A DNA stretch of 15,014 bases from Bacteroidota bacterium. GTDB lineage: Bacteria; Bacteroidota; Bacteroidia; Sphingobacteriales; Sphingobacteriaceae. The position numbers and the translations under genes are program-made. The stretch lies in NCBI GenBank assembly GCA_013288465.1, contig JABDBT010000059.1:1-15014 (forward strand), written 5' to 3'. The notes under the pieces are model-generated. The model ran no database searches and was not told the origin of the DNA. It worked only from the letters and a program-made list of their open reading frames with translations. Of the stretch, positions 1 to 6,581 are shown one piece after another. Numbering within the stretch: position 1 is the first letter of the stretch; every line of letters begins with the position of its first letter.

Positions 1-63
1 AAAATTATTATTACTTTAGATTGATTTATTAATTTATTTATTAACTGACCTAATTAATTACGA

Positions 64-1239
64 ATGAAAAAACTACTACTTAGCAGTATGTGGGTTTTGT
101 TTTTCATGGCCTCCCAGGTCTATGCACAAACCCGAACAATCACAGGAACCGTAACCGAAAAAGAGGAAGGCGGTCCGCTACCAGGTGTCAGCGTTATGGT
201 AAAAGGCTCTAAAACGGGCACCCAAAGTAACGCGCAAGGTAAATTTTCTATTAGTGCGTCCACAGGGCAAACATTAGTATTTACCTCTGTTGGGTACCTA
301 ACCCAATCTATTACGGTATCAGGCTCAACTATTAACGTTGTTATGGAGCCTAATCAAACCCAATTATCTGATGTAATGGTTATCGGTTACGGTACAATAA
401 ACCGTAGGGATAACGTTGCCGCAGTTGGCCAAATTAAGGGCCAGGACCTGATTGAGCAGCCGGTTCAAAACTTTGAGCAGGCATTGGCAGGTAAGGCGGC
501 TGGCGTTCAGATCACTATCCCCAATAGCGTGCTAAACACGCCTCCGGTATTCCACATCCGTGGTACAAACTCTATCACTTTAAGTTCACAACCACTCATT
601 GTTGTTGACGGTATTGTAAACTTTACCGGTGATTTTAGCGGTGGTGAATCTGGTGGTAATGCTTTATCAAATATTAACCCCGATGATATAGAGGATATCC
701 AAATATTAAAGGATGCCTCTGCAACAGCTATATATGGTAGCCGCGGCGCAAACGGTGTTGTTATTATTACCACTAAAAAGGGTAAAAAAGGCGATGCAGT
801 TGTTACTTTGGATAGCTGGGTAGGCGAAACATCAGTAAACAGGTTACCTAAAGTTTTAAATGCCGATCAGTACGTGGCAGAAAAAAACGAAGCTATTGTA
901 AATGGCGGTGGTAACCTTGCTACTACTGCAGCAGTTATAGGAACTGATGCTAATGGCAACCCGATAAACACCAATTGGGAAAAATTATTATACCAAAAAG
1001 GCATATCTTATAATAGTACTGTAAGTGTATCAGGCGGTAATGAAAAAACAACCTATTATGGGTCTGCTAATTGGAGCAAACAAACCGGTGTTTTAAGAAC
1101 CTTTGAGTTTGATAACAAAAGTATGTTATTCAATATTGACCATAGGGCCAATAAATACATTACTATAGGAATGAAGTTATCTTACCAAAACAACCAGGAC
1201 CTTGCAGCCATATCTTCAGGTTCATTATCAGCATATTAG
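64..1239 (+). CDS. SusC/RagA-type TonB-linked outer membrane protein, truncated to its N-terminal third
   Basis: The predicted product is the front end of a TonB-dependent outer membrane transporter of the SusC/RagA family, which imports glycans or peptides together with a SusD-like lipoprotein. Residues 1-21 form a signal peptide with a probable cleavage before QTRTITG. Residues ~24-95 are a carboxypeptidase-D regulatory-like fold, and LSDVMVIGYGT (101-111) is the usual linker. The plug domain follows and contains the family signature DASATAIYGSRGANGVVIIT (217-236). Residues ~240-388 begin the barrel. Family members run to about 1000 residues, but this one stops at 391, right after SSGSLS, where the sequence switches to the antisense of a HipA-like gene. 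No SusD gene follows. The ATG at 64 fits the signal peptide. The upstream 63 bases are very AT-rich, with no clear ribosome binding site. The fragment cannot form a complete barrel and is probably non-functional. Identity is sure; the cause of truncation is inferred. Confidence 0.9.
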   Translation: MKKLLLSSMWVLFFMASQVYAQTRTITGTVTEKEEGGPLPGVSVMVKGSKTGTQSNAQGKFSISASTGQTLVFTSVGYLTQSITVSGSTINVVMEPNQTQLSDVMVIGYGTINRRDNVAAVGQIKGQDLIEQPVQNFEQALAGKAAGVQITIPNSVLNTPPVFHIRGTNSITLSSQPLIVVDGIVNFTGDFSGGESGGNALSNINPDDIEDIQILKDASATAIYGSRGANGVVIITTKKGKKGDAVVTLDSWVGETSVNRLPKVLNADQYVAEKNEAIVNGGGNLATTAAVIGTDANGNPINTNWEKLLYQKGISYNSTVSVSGGNEKTTYYGSANWSKQTGVLRTFEFDNKSMLFNIDHRANKYITIGMKLSYQNNQDLAAISSGSLSAY

Positions 1240-1672
1240 TGTTACGTGCGGTACGGTCAACATTGGTAAGCAAACAATCCAGCCATACAATTTGCGAAGA
1301 TAGTTTGGCATCAAGCGAAGTAACTGTAGCATCGAAAGTAATAGCGCCCGATAGATAATGAAGCGCCAAATTAAGTCCTACGCTTGCTTTCAGCAGGTCT
1401 TGTATCTCTTCGTCTGGTTCAGTACGGCCAAAAGCAGGATCGAGATTGGCAAATACAATTTCGGGCACTTTAAAGCCTAATGCCCTTGCAATTTCTCCAC
1501 CTATCAGTTCGGCTATCAATGCTTTAACACCCTGCCCGGCTCCGCGAAATTTCAGTACATATAAAAACTCATCATCAGCCTCGGCAATAGCGGGTAACGA
1601 CCCACCTTCGCGCAAGGGGGTAACATAGCGTATCACGTTAACAGTTCTGAGTTGCAGTTGATCAGTAAGCAT
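1163..1672 (-). pseudogene. HipA-like kinase family protein, C-terminally truncated
   Basis: The N-terminal ~148 residues resemble the HipA-like kinase family (HipA_2 type) found as stand-alone genes in Bacteroidetes. YVLKFRGAGQG (38-48) looks like the nucleotide-binding lysine and loop, and K41 is the candidate ATP-contacting lysine. TNVDRTARNTN (136-146) matches the HipA catalytic NxDxxxxN motif, with D139 and N144. The metal-binding Asp segment expected shortly after is missing, because the frame crosses the junction near base 1230. The last ~20 residues are antisense susC sequence ending at a chance stop at 1163. Family members are roughly 260 residues, so about 40% is lost and kinase activity is unlikely. 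The start is the ATG at 1672, 77 bases downstream of the lysozyme gene on the same strand. No HipB-like antitoxin gene is adjacent, so this is not called a toxin-antitoxin pair. Confidence 0.75.
1226..1236. other. Breakpoint joining the susC and HipA-like fragments
   Basis: Plus-strand SusC homology runs to about residue 389 (base 1230). Minus-strand HipA-like homology, read leftwards, runs to the NTNML codons ending at about base 1229. The two blocks therefore abut or overlap by only a few bases, and neither gene keeps its 3' part. No transposon end, long repeat or recombinase site is visible at the join. Two codirectional genes recombined by an inversion would give this 5'-to-5' tail-to-tail product. 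A chimeric assembly would look the same. Confidence 0.75.
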
Positions 1673-1749
1673 AAATTTTGTTCCGGTTTCCTCAAAAGAG
1701 AAAGTTTGAAATTAGCCCAAATTTTTGAAAAATCAGCATGGCTAAATTA

Positions 1750-2625
1750 TTAGGGTATCAATATTTTCCTAAACGCCAGGCTATCCCCCTTAAAAGCATC
1801 AAAATCAACCACATGGTTTATGCCGTTTACCCTGGCCTGTTCAGAGTGTTGCCAAAACGCCCAGTTGGTTGCCGCGTTTATATTTAATTCGGGTTGGTTA
1901 TATTGGGCTATCCATAGTTTATAATTCTCAAAATATCCGGCCAAATAATCCTGGTAAAAGCTCAACCCCGAATAGATAATGGGCTGCGTATGCGTTTTTG
2001 CCTGTACATAATTTAGAAAGTCGGTTAATTGCACCCGCATTTTTTCGGGGCTTGTACCATAAAGTTTTTCAATATCCACAACCGGCGGCATATCTCCTTT
2101 TTCCCATTTTACATTTTGTAAAAAGAAACGGGCCTGCCATTTTCCATTCTTTTCGGGCCTGAAATAATGGTACGCGCCGCAGGTAATACCGGCTTTGGGT
2201 GCCTCGCGCCAGTTACGCTGAAAATAAGGGTCAACGGTAAGCAAGCCCTCAGTTGCTTTAATAAATGCAAAGCTGATGTGTACGCTATCCTCTTCCATTG
2301 TTTTTACTAATTGCCAATCTATTTTGCCCTGCGCGTACGAAACATCAATACCATGTACAACATATTTTTGCGGGATGCGGATATTAAAGCTTTTGTAAGT
2401 GCGGTAATTTGGGTTTTCGCCAATATCTATCATCCACCGCCAGGTAGAGCTAAATGCCTTTAAAACATAACCATAGTAAAACGGAGATAGTAGAATAAGC
2501 AACAAACCCGCAATTACGACTTTAAGCCGTGTGGATAAGCCCTTGCTCTTTTTTCGCCTTACGGGCGCTTTTTTCTTTACGGGTTGTTTTCTTGTAACGC
2601 GGGTATTTTTCTTTGCAGTTGGCAC
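1750..2625 (-). CDS. Membrane-anchored GH25 family lysozyme (muramidase)
   Basis: This is a glycoside hydrolase family 25 protein, which cleaves the beta-1,4 bond between N-acetylmuramic acid and N-acetylglucosamine in peptidoglycan. Residues 1-33 are strongly basic. Residues ~34-56 are a hydrophobic transmembrane segment without a signal-peptidase site, so the enzyme is probably held in the inner membrane with its domain in the periplasm. The GH25 domain spans ~90-291. HGIDVSYAQG has the first-strand Asp (D94), FIKATEG (121-127) is typical, and VVDIEK carries the catalytic DxE (D184, E186). Further strands are PIIYSG, LWIAQY and the terminal DFDAF. The start is GTG at 2625. The in-frame stop shortly upstream allows no ATG. 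A -7-like TATACTTTTA lies only a few bases before it. No phage genes are nearby, so a cell-wall remodelling role is more likely than a phage endolysin. Confidence 0.93.
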   Translation of the reverse strand: MPTAKKNTRVTRKQPVKKKAPVRRKKSKGLSTRLKVVIAGLLLILLSPFYYGYVLKAFSSTWRWMIDIGENPNYRTYKSFNIRIPQKYVVHGIDVSYAQGKIDWQLVKTMEEDSVHISFAFIKATEGLLTVDPYFQRNWREAPKAGITCGAYHYFRPEKNGKWQARFFLQNVKWEKGDMPPVVDIEKLYGTSPEKMRVQLTDFLNYVQAKTHTQPIIYSGLSFYQDYLAGYFENYKLWIAQYNQPELNINAATNWAFWQHSEQARVNGINHVVDFDAFKGDSLAFRKILIP

Positions 2626-2629
2626 GATG

Positions 2630-2639
2630 TAAAAGTATA
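2630..2639 (-). promoter_or_regulatory. Possible -7 box of the lysozyme gene
   Basis: On the minus strand the sequence reads TATACTTTTA, close to the Bacteroidetes TAnnTTTG -7 element. It sits immediately before the GTG start at 2625, which would give a very short leader. No convincing -33 TTG element was identified. Confidence 0.35.
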
Positions 2640-2681
2640 AAAACGGGATGGTTTAAATGAGATTTGTGGATAATCGTATGT

Positions 2682-2870
2682 CGGCGATTACTCACCCGGA
2701 CTTTGCTTCGCTCGTCCACCCTCTCTGCTGCAAGCAGCAAAGAGGGTGTTAAAAATTCATCATTTAATTCGTAAATCTTCTTCTAAAACCTTCCCAAACC
2801 CTCTTTGTCCGCCCATTGGCGGATAGAGAGGGTTGCCCAGCGTAGCGTCGGCGGGGTGAGTTATCGCCGG
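2682..2870. repeat. Structured inverted-pair repeat, copy 1 (head-out arrangement)
   Basis: The stretch contains two inverted copies of one unit. Unit A (2682-2748, plus sense) reads CGGCGATTACTCACCC, then a GCTTCGCTC segment, then a hairpin with stem arms 2717-2724 and 2741-2748 and an inner TGCTG/CAGCA stem. Unit B (2797-2870) is the same design on the other strand. Its hairpin spans 2797-2834 with an ~18-bp stem, followed by AGCGTAGCGT and GGGGTGAGTTATCGCCG. The outer ends of A and B are complementary with one mismatch. About 48 bases of AT-rich sequence separate the units. A second pair is at 14443-14598. The element fills the gap between the permease stop and the lysozyme start. It resembles REP/BIME-type interspersed elements in organisation; relationship to any named family is not established here. 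Confidence 0.8.
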
Positions 2871-2888
2871 TTGGTAAAGAAGGGTTGA

Positions 2889-3794
2889 CTATTTAAACCA
2901 TTGCAAAACCACCCACCACATAGTTGCTGTGGCAAAACCAATTATCAAACCAATACCAATAATTAAGTTTGACAGCTGTGGATTTAGTTCATAGTCATCA
3001 GCTATAATGCTCGATGACAGTAAAGTTGGCATAGCCATTTCAAAAATGCTCACCTGTGTAATTATCCCCCGTAATTGAAATATAAGCGCTACTACGGCTA
3101 CCAATGCAGGGGCAAGTATCAGTTTATAGAGCAACGTAATGGATATTCTTTTTAACTCATCCTTATAGCCCTTAAACCTTAGCTGTAAGCCGATTGAAAA
3201 TAGGGCAAGCGGCCCTACCGTGTTGGCCAGCTTATCAAATAAAGGGTTCAAAACTGATATATTGACAAAATGCGGAATAGTCAATGCCGCCATGCACCCC
3301 AGGAAAGGAGGGAAGGTGATTATTTTTTTAAGGAACAACAGGGCCGATAATGATTTGCTTTGCGACGCATTAATGGCTACGCCAATACCTACAGTTGCTA
3401 AAAGCAGGAAAGTCACCTGGTCGCAGATAACGCCTATGGCTATATATTTTTCGCCAAAAAACGCCGCTATCAACGGGAAACCCAAAAACGAAGTATTGCT
3501 TAACCCTGCCGAAAGGGTTAACCCGGCAGCGGTTTTAACCGGAATTTTAGTTTTAGCAGCATAAAACCGGATATACAGCCAGCCGCCCAGCCAAATAATT
3601 ACAGGAGCTAATGCGGGCAGCAACAATGCCCCGCTCCAGGCAATATGCGGCAGATATTTAAAAGACACAGCAGGCAACGCCAGGTAAATGAGCCACGCGT
3701 TGATACCTTTATGCGCATCGGCAGGTAATGTTTTCGACCGCCTGAACAACATGCCGGCAATAAGGCAAACGCCTATCATTAAAAAATTAGTCAC
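2889..3794 (-). CDS. AEC family transporter (auxin efflux carrier-like permease)
   Basis: This is a 301-residue, very hydrophobic protein with about ten membrane segments. It belongs to the AEC (membrane transport protein) family of secondary carriers, whose bacterial members move small organic acids and similar metabolites; the substrate here cannot be told. Two five-helix halves are evident. The first includes LPADAHKGINAWLIYLALPA and GLSNTSFLGFPLIAAFFGE, with the Asn-rich crossover typical of the family. The second includes GPLALFSIGLQLRF and a late FEMAMPTLLSSSIIADDY segment resembling the second crossover. Length matches the family norm. The chosen start is GTG at 3794, giving MTNFLMIGV. 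An ATG five codons downstream (3779) is an alternative that would trim the first helix. It is divergent from tig, with a 347-base gap between them. Confidence 0.9.
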   Translation of the reverse strand: MTNFLMIGVCLIAGMLFRRSKTLPADAHKGINAWLIYLALPAVSFKYLPHIAWSGALLLPALAPVIIWLGGWLYIRFYAAKTKIPVKTAAGLTLSAGLSNTSFLGFPLIAAFFGEKYIAIGVICDQVTFLLLATVGIGVAINASQSKSLSALLFLKKIITFPPFLGCMAALTIPHFVNISVLNPLFDKLANTVGPLALFSIGLQLRFKGYKDELKRISITLLYKLILAPALVAVVALIFQLRGIITQVSIFEMAMPTLLSSSIIADDYELNPQLSNLIIGIGLIIGFATATMWWVVLQWFK

Positions 3795-4141
3795 AATAGT
3801 TAGTTAGCAATAAATGATGGGCAAACATAATAAACAGGATGGCAATTCTTTTAATCTGTTTTATAACACAGGGCAAACGCACTAAAGGGATTTGGCGGTT
3901 TTTACCCTCCTTTGTTTTTATATTATAAAAAATGTTTACACACTGTTGCTCCTTTGAAGGGGAATTTAAAGTAAGGTAACACTCACAAGGTAATTTTTAG
4001 TTATGCCCTAAAGTAATTACACGGTACTAACAAAAAACTTTATAAAATTTAATACCTTTGCCCCTCCAAAAGTTTGGCGTAGCATTTAACTTATTGCTTA
4101 CGTTTATAATGAATTAAGTATTAAAATACCCGGTAAAGAAG
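3795..4141. other. Divergent intergenic region between the AEC permease gene and tig
   Basis: This 347-base stretch is AT-rich with no open frame of note and no tRNA-like fold that I can see. It must contain the promoters of both divergent genes. The only convincing element is the tig -7 box listed separately. No repeat resembling those elsewhere in the window was found. Confidence 0.6.
4053..4060 (+). promoter_or_regulatory. -7 promoter box for tig
   Basis: TACCTTTG matches the Bacteroidetes -7 consensus TAnnTTTG exactly at its fixed positions. It lies 82 bases before the tig ATG, implying a leader of roughly 75 bases. A recognisable -33 element is not obvious in the AT-rich upstream sequence. 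Confidence 0.6.
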
Positions 4142-5491
4142 ATGAATATTTCACAGGAAAAGATCGATAACCTGAATGCAGTTGTAACCATTAATATTAA
4201 CCCTGAAGATTATCAGCCCCGTGTTGATAAGGCTATAAAGGATCATGCTAAAAAAGCCAAAATACCTGGTTTCCGTCCCGGAATGGTACCTGCGGCGCAT
4301 ATCAAAAAAATGTACGGTAAAAGCATTTTGGTTGATGAGGTTAACAACCTGCTGTCTGATACTCTAAATAACTATATAACCGAACAGAAGCTGGAAGTAT
4401 TAGGCCAGCCGTTGCCAAAGGTTGATGATAAAAAAGAATATAACTGGGATTTTGCTGACAACTTTGAGTTTAATTATGAAGTTGGTTTGGCGCCCGATTT
4501 TGCTATCGACTTTTCAGCAAAAGATAAAATAACACAATACGATATTAAGGTTGATGATGAAACATTGGCCGCACGTATCAAAAACATACGCCGCAGTTAT
4601 GGCAAAATGACAAATCCTGACGTATCGGCAGATGATGACGTGCTTTATTCAGAATTGACACAGCTTTCGCCGGATGGTTCTGTTTTTGAGGATGGCATAA
4701 GCAATACAATATCAGTTAGGTTAGACCAGGTAAAGGACGAAAAGATAAAGAAATCTCTTATCGGTTTAAAAAAGGATGATGAAGTAACGCTGGATATTCA
4801 AAAAGCGTTTGATAACGATGCAGCTAAAGTTGCAGGGCTATTAGGCATTGATGAAGAAACAGCGGCTGATTTAAAATCAAACTTCCGCTTAAAGGTTAAA
4901 AATGTTAACCGTTTAGAGGAAGGCGATCTGAACCAGGAGTTCTTTGACAAATTATTTGGTGAAGGTGTGGTAACTGACGAAGCCGGTTTCCGTGCTAAGA
5001 TCACTGAAGAGATCGAGACTATGATGACTCAGGATGCAGAACGCAAACTGCAAAATGACATCTACAATTACAGTTTAGAAAAAGTTCAGTTTGAATTGCC
5101 TGATGACTTTTTGAAACGCTGGTTAAAAGCCACGAATGAAAAGTTATCGCAGGAAGAATTGGAAGGCGGTTACAAAGATTTCGCGCAAAACCTTAAATGG
5201 ACATTGATCGAGAATAAGATATTGAAAGATAACGAGATCGAGATCAAATACGAAGAGGTTTTTGCAGCTGCTAAACAAAGTTTAGATCAGCAATTCAGGA
5301 TGTACAGCCCGCAACCAATAGCCGAGGAGCAGTTAGCACAGTACGCGGTACAGTACCTGCAAAATAAAGAAAATGCCAATAAGGTATTTGATGAAGTAAA
5401 GGCATTACGCTCATTAGATTACATTAAAAGCGTAGTTACTTTAGATAAAAAAGAAATTTTTTACAACGATTTTAAAGAATTAGTAAAATAA
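4142..5491 (+). CDS. tig: Trigger factor, ribosome-associated chaperone
   Basis: Trigger factor binds the ribosome near the exit tunnel and shields nascent chains; in many bacteria it also has peptidyl-prolyl isomerase activity. The ribosome-docking loop is visible as GFRPGMVP (43-50), matching the family signature GFRxGxxP. Residues 1-~115 form the ribosome-binding domain. The middle ~150-250 occupies the place of the FKBP-like domain but lacks its usual motifs, as is common in Bacteroidetes homologues, so isomerase activity is doubtful. The rest is the helical C-terminal chaperone domain. Length (449) is close to the usual ~430-450. The ATG at 4142 gives the expected MNISQEKIDNLNA start. 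It is followed by a strong terminator at 5516-5547, so it is probably transcribed apart from clpP, although tig-clpP-clpX is a common bacterial gene order. Confidence 0.95.
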   Translation: MNISQEKIDNLNAVVTININPEDYQPRVDKAIKDHAKKAKIPGFRPGMVPAAHIKKMYGKSILVDEVNNLLSDTLNNYITEQKLEVLGQPLPKVDDKKEYNWDFADNFEFNYEVGLAPDFAIDFSAKDKITQYDIKVDDETLAARIKNIRRSYGKMTNPDVSADDDVLYSELTQLSPDGSVFEDGISNTISVRLDQVKDEKIKKSLIGLKKDDEVTLDIQKAFDNDAAKVAGLLGIDEETAADLKSNFRLKVKNVNRLEEGDLNQEFFDKLFGEGVVTDEAGFRAKITEEIETMMTQDAERKLQNDIYNYSLEKVQFELPDDFLKRWLKATNEKLSQEELEGGYKDFAQNLKWTLIENKILKDNEIEIKYEEVFAAAKQSLDQQFRMYSPQPIAEEQLAQYAVQYLQNKENANKVFDEVKALRSLDYIKSVVTLDKKEIFYNDFKELVK

Positions 5492-5515
5492 GTTAAAGTC
5501 AAAATATCATTTATC

Positions 5516-5547
5516 AAAAGCATCTGCCTGTGGTAGATGCTTTTTTT
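5516..5547 (+). terminator. Rho-independent terminator of tig
   Basis: The stem AAAAGCATCTGCC pairs with GGTAGATGCTTTT around a TGT loop, giving 13 pairs including one G-T wobble. The 3' arm runs into a tract of seven T (5541-5547). It begins 25 bases after the tig stop. Confidence 0.9.
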
Positions 5548-5567
5548 GTACAATACGCCTATCTGAG

Positions 5568-5595
5568 CGTCATTGCTTCATACCTCGCAATGACG
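5568..5595. repeat. Short palindromic intergenic repeat
   Basis: CGTCATTGC (5568-5576) and its exact complement GCAATGACG (5587-5595) flank a 10-base spacer. It lies between the tig terminator and the clpP promoter. The sequence resembles a palindrome often seen as a dispersed intergenic repeat in Bacteroidetes genomes, but only one copy is in this window. Confidence 0.55.
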
Positions 5596-5663
5596 GATCG
5601 GGGAGCTCCGCCAAATTTTACTTTTTACAAACTTTATATTAAAAATTGTATTCAACTAAAAAC

Positions 5664-5671
5664 TATATTTA
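5664..5671 (+). promoter_or_regulatory. -7 promoter box for clpP
   Basis: TATATTTA matches seven of the eight positions of TAnnTTTG counting the two free ones. It lies 44 bases before the clpP ATG. The same ACTATATTT core recurs before clpX (6555) and, as CTATATTT, before the PLP enzyme gene (8924). Confidence 0.5.
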
Positions 5672-5714
5672 TCGCGACTAATCATCGCATATAAACCGTT
5701 AAAAAACAACACCC

Positions 5715-6449
5715 ATGAGCAATATAGATAAAAACGAATTCAGAAAATATGCGGTTAAACATCACCGCCTTAACGGCCTTGCCGTAGATAAATTTATAGA
5801 AGGTGTAAGCCGCAGTTCGGTGCCTATGGGCATATCCGGCACCACTGGTATTACCGGCATGACACCTTATATCATTGAAGAACGCCAGTTGAATGTTACC
5901 CAGATGGACGTATTCTCGCGTTTAATGATGGACCGTATTATCTTTTTAGGTGATGCTATTTATGATCAAAATGCCAACGTTATACAGGCGCAATTACTAT
6001 TCCTGCAGTCTGCCGATAGCAAACGCGATATACAGATGTATATCAACTCTCCGGGCGGCTCGGTATATGCGGGCCTGGGTATTTATGATACCATGCAGTT
6101 TATATCAAATGATGTAGCAACCATCTGTACAGGTATGGCTGCTTCAATGGCAGCTGTATTACTATGTGCCGGTACCGAAGGCAAACGTGCAGCGCTTCCG
6201 CATTCAAGGGTAATGATACACCAACCATCAGGTGGCGCGCAGGGCCAGCAATCTGATATTGAGATCACCTATCATGAAATTACCAAATTGAAAAAAGAAT
6301 TATACCAGATCATAGCCGACCATAGCGGCGCGCCGTTTGAAAAAGTTTGGGATGCATCAGACCGCGATCACTGGATGATTGCCGAAGAAGCCAAAGAATT
6401 TGGTATGGTTGACGAAATATTAAAAGGAAACAAAACAAAGAGCAAGTAA
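5715..6449 (+). CDS. clpP: ATP-dependent Clp protease proteolytic subunit
   Basis: ClpP is the serine peptidase that forms two stacked seven-membered rings and degrades proteins fed to it by ClpX or other Clp ATPases in the cytoplasm. The catalytic triad is visible: Ser144 in GMAASMAA (140-147), His169 in MIHQPSGG, and Asp218 in DRDHW. The Ser-His and His-Asp spacings (25 and 49) equal those of E. coli ClpP. NSPGGSV (111-117) forms the oxyanion region. Compared with E. coli ClpP, residues 1-~50 form a longer N-terminal extension that includes the Gly/Thr-rich GISGTTGITG (39-48). This extension may be a propeptide or may modify the axial pore. The ATG at 5715 follows a short A-rich leader with no evident Shine-Dalgarno sequence. 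The gene lies between tig and clpX, the usual partners. Confidence 0.96.
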   Translation: MSNIDKNEFRKYAVKHHRLNGLAVDKFIEGVSRSSVPMGISGTTGITGMTPYIIEERQLNVTQMDVFSRLMMDRIIFLGDAIYDQNANVIQAQLLFLQSADSKRDIQMYINSPGGSVYAGLGIYDTMQFISNDVATICTGMAASMAAVLLCAGTEGKRAALPHSRVMIHQPSGGAQGQQSDIEITYHEITKLKKELYQIIADHSGAPFEKVWDASDRDHWMIAEEAKEFGMVDEILKGNKTKSK

Positions 6450-6453
6450 TTTA

Positions 6454-6548
6454 GGTTGATTGGGTGAATGGTTGATTGAGTGAGTAGTTGATTAATCTAT
6501 AAAAAACACAACCACTCACTTAATCAACCCAATCCAACTTAATCAACT
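6454..6548. repeat. Degenerate 8-nt tandem word array with inverted partner, clpP-clpX spacer
   Basis: Five octamers stand in exact register from 6454: GGTTGATT, GGGTGAAT, GGTTGATT, GAGTGAGT, AGTTGATT. After a short AT-rich spacer, 6510-6548 carries related words on the opposite strand. Arms 6470-6489 and 6510-6529 are complementary at 18 of 20 positions, and one of the two exceptions is a G-T wobble. A transcript reading through would fold into a hairpin. There is no T-tract, so a classical terminator is not evident. Confidence 0.75.
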
Positions 6549-6554
6549 AATAAC

Positions 6555-6562
6555 TATATTTG
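6555..6562 (+). promoter_or_regulatory. -7 promoter box for clpX
   Basis: TATATTTG is an exact match to TAnnTTTG. It ends 19 bases before the clpX ATG, implying a leader of about 10-15 bases. It lies just downstream of the inverted octamer array. Confidence 0.6.
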
Positions 6563-6581
6563 CACAAGAAAAAATTATCAC

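Noticed and set aside
64..1239. Phase-variable susC inversion locus
   Set aside because: The partner sequence is an unrelated kinase gene, not another susC segment. No inverted recombination site or recombinase gene is visible.
1163..1672. HipA-like kinase as part of a hipBA toxin-antitoxin module
   Set aside because: The gene is truncated, has no HipB-like DNA-binding partner beside it, and belongs to a stand-alone HipA-like family rather than classical HipA.
1750..2625. Phage endolysin and prophage remnant
   Set aside because: The lysozyme has a basic N-terminus and membrane anchor, and no holin, tail or other phage gene is nearby.
2522..2740. Minus-strand 72-codon frame overlapping the lysozyme start
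   Set aside because: It overlaps the lysozyme basic N-terminus in another frame and runs through the structured repeat; it has no protein-like features.
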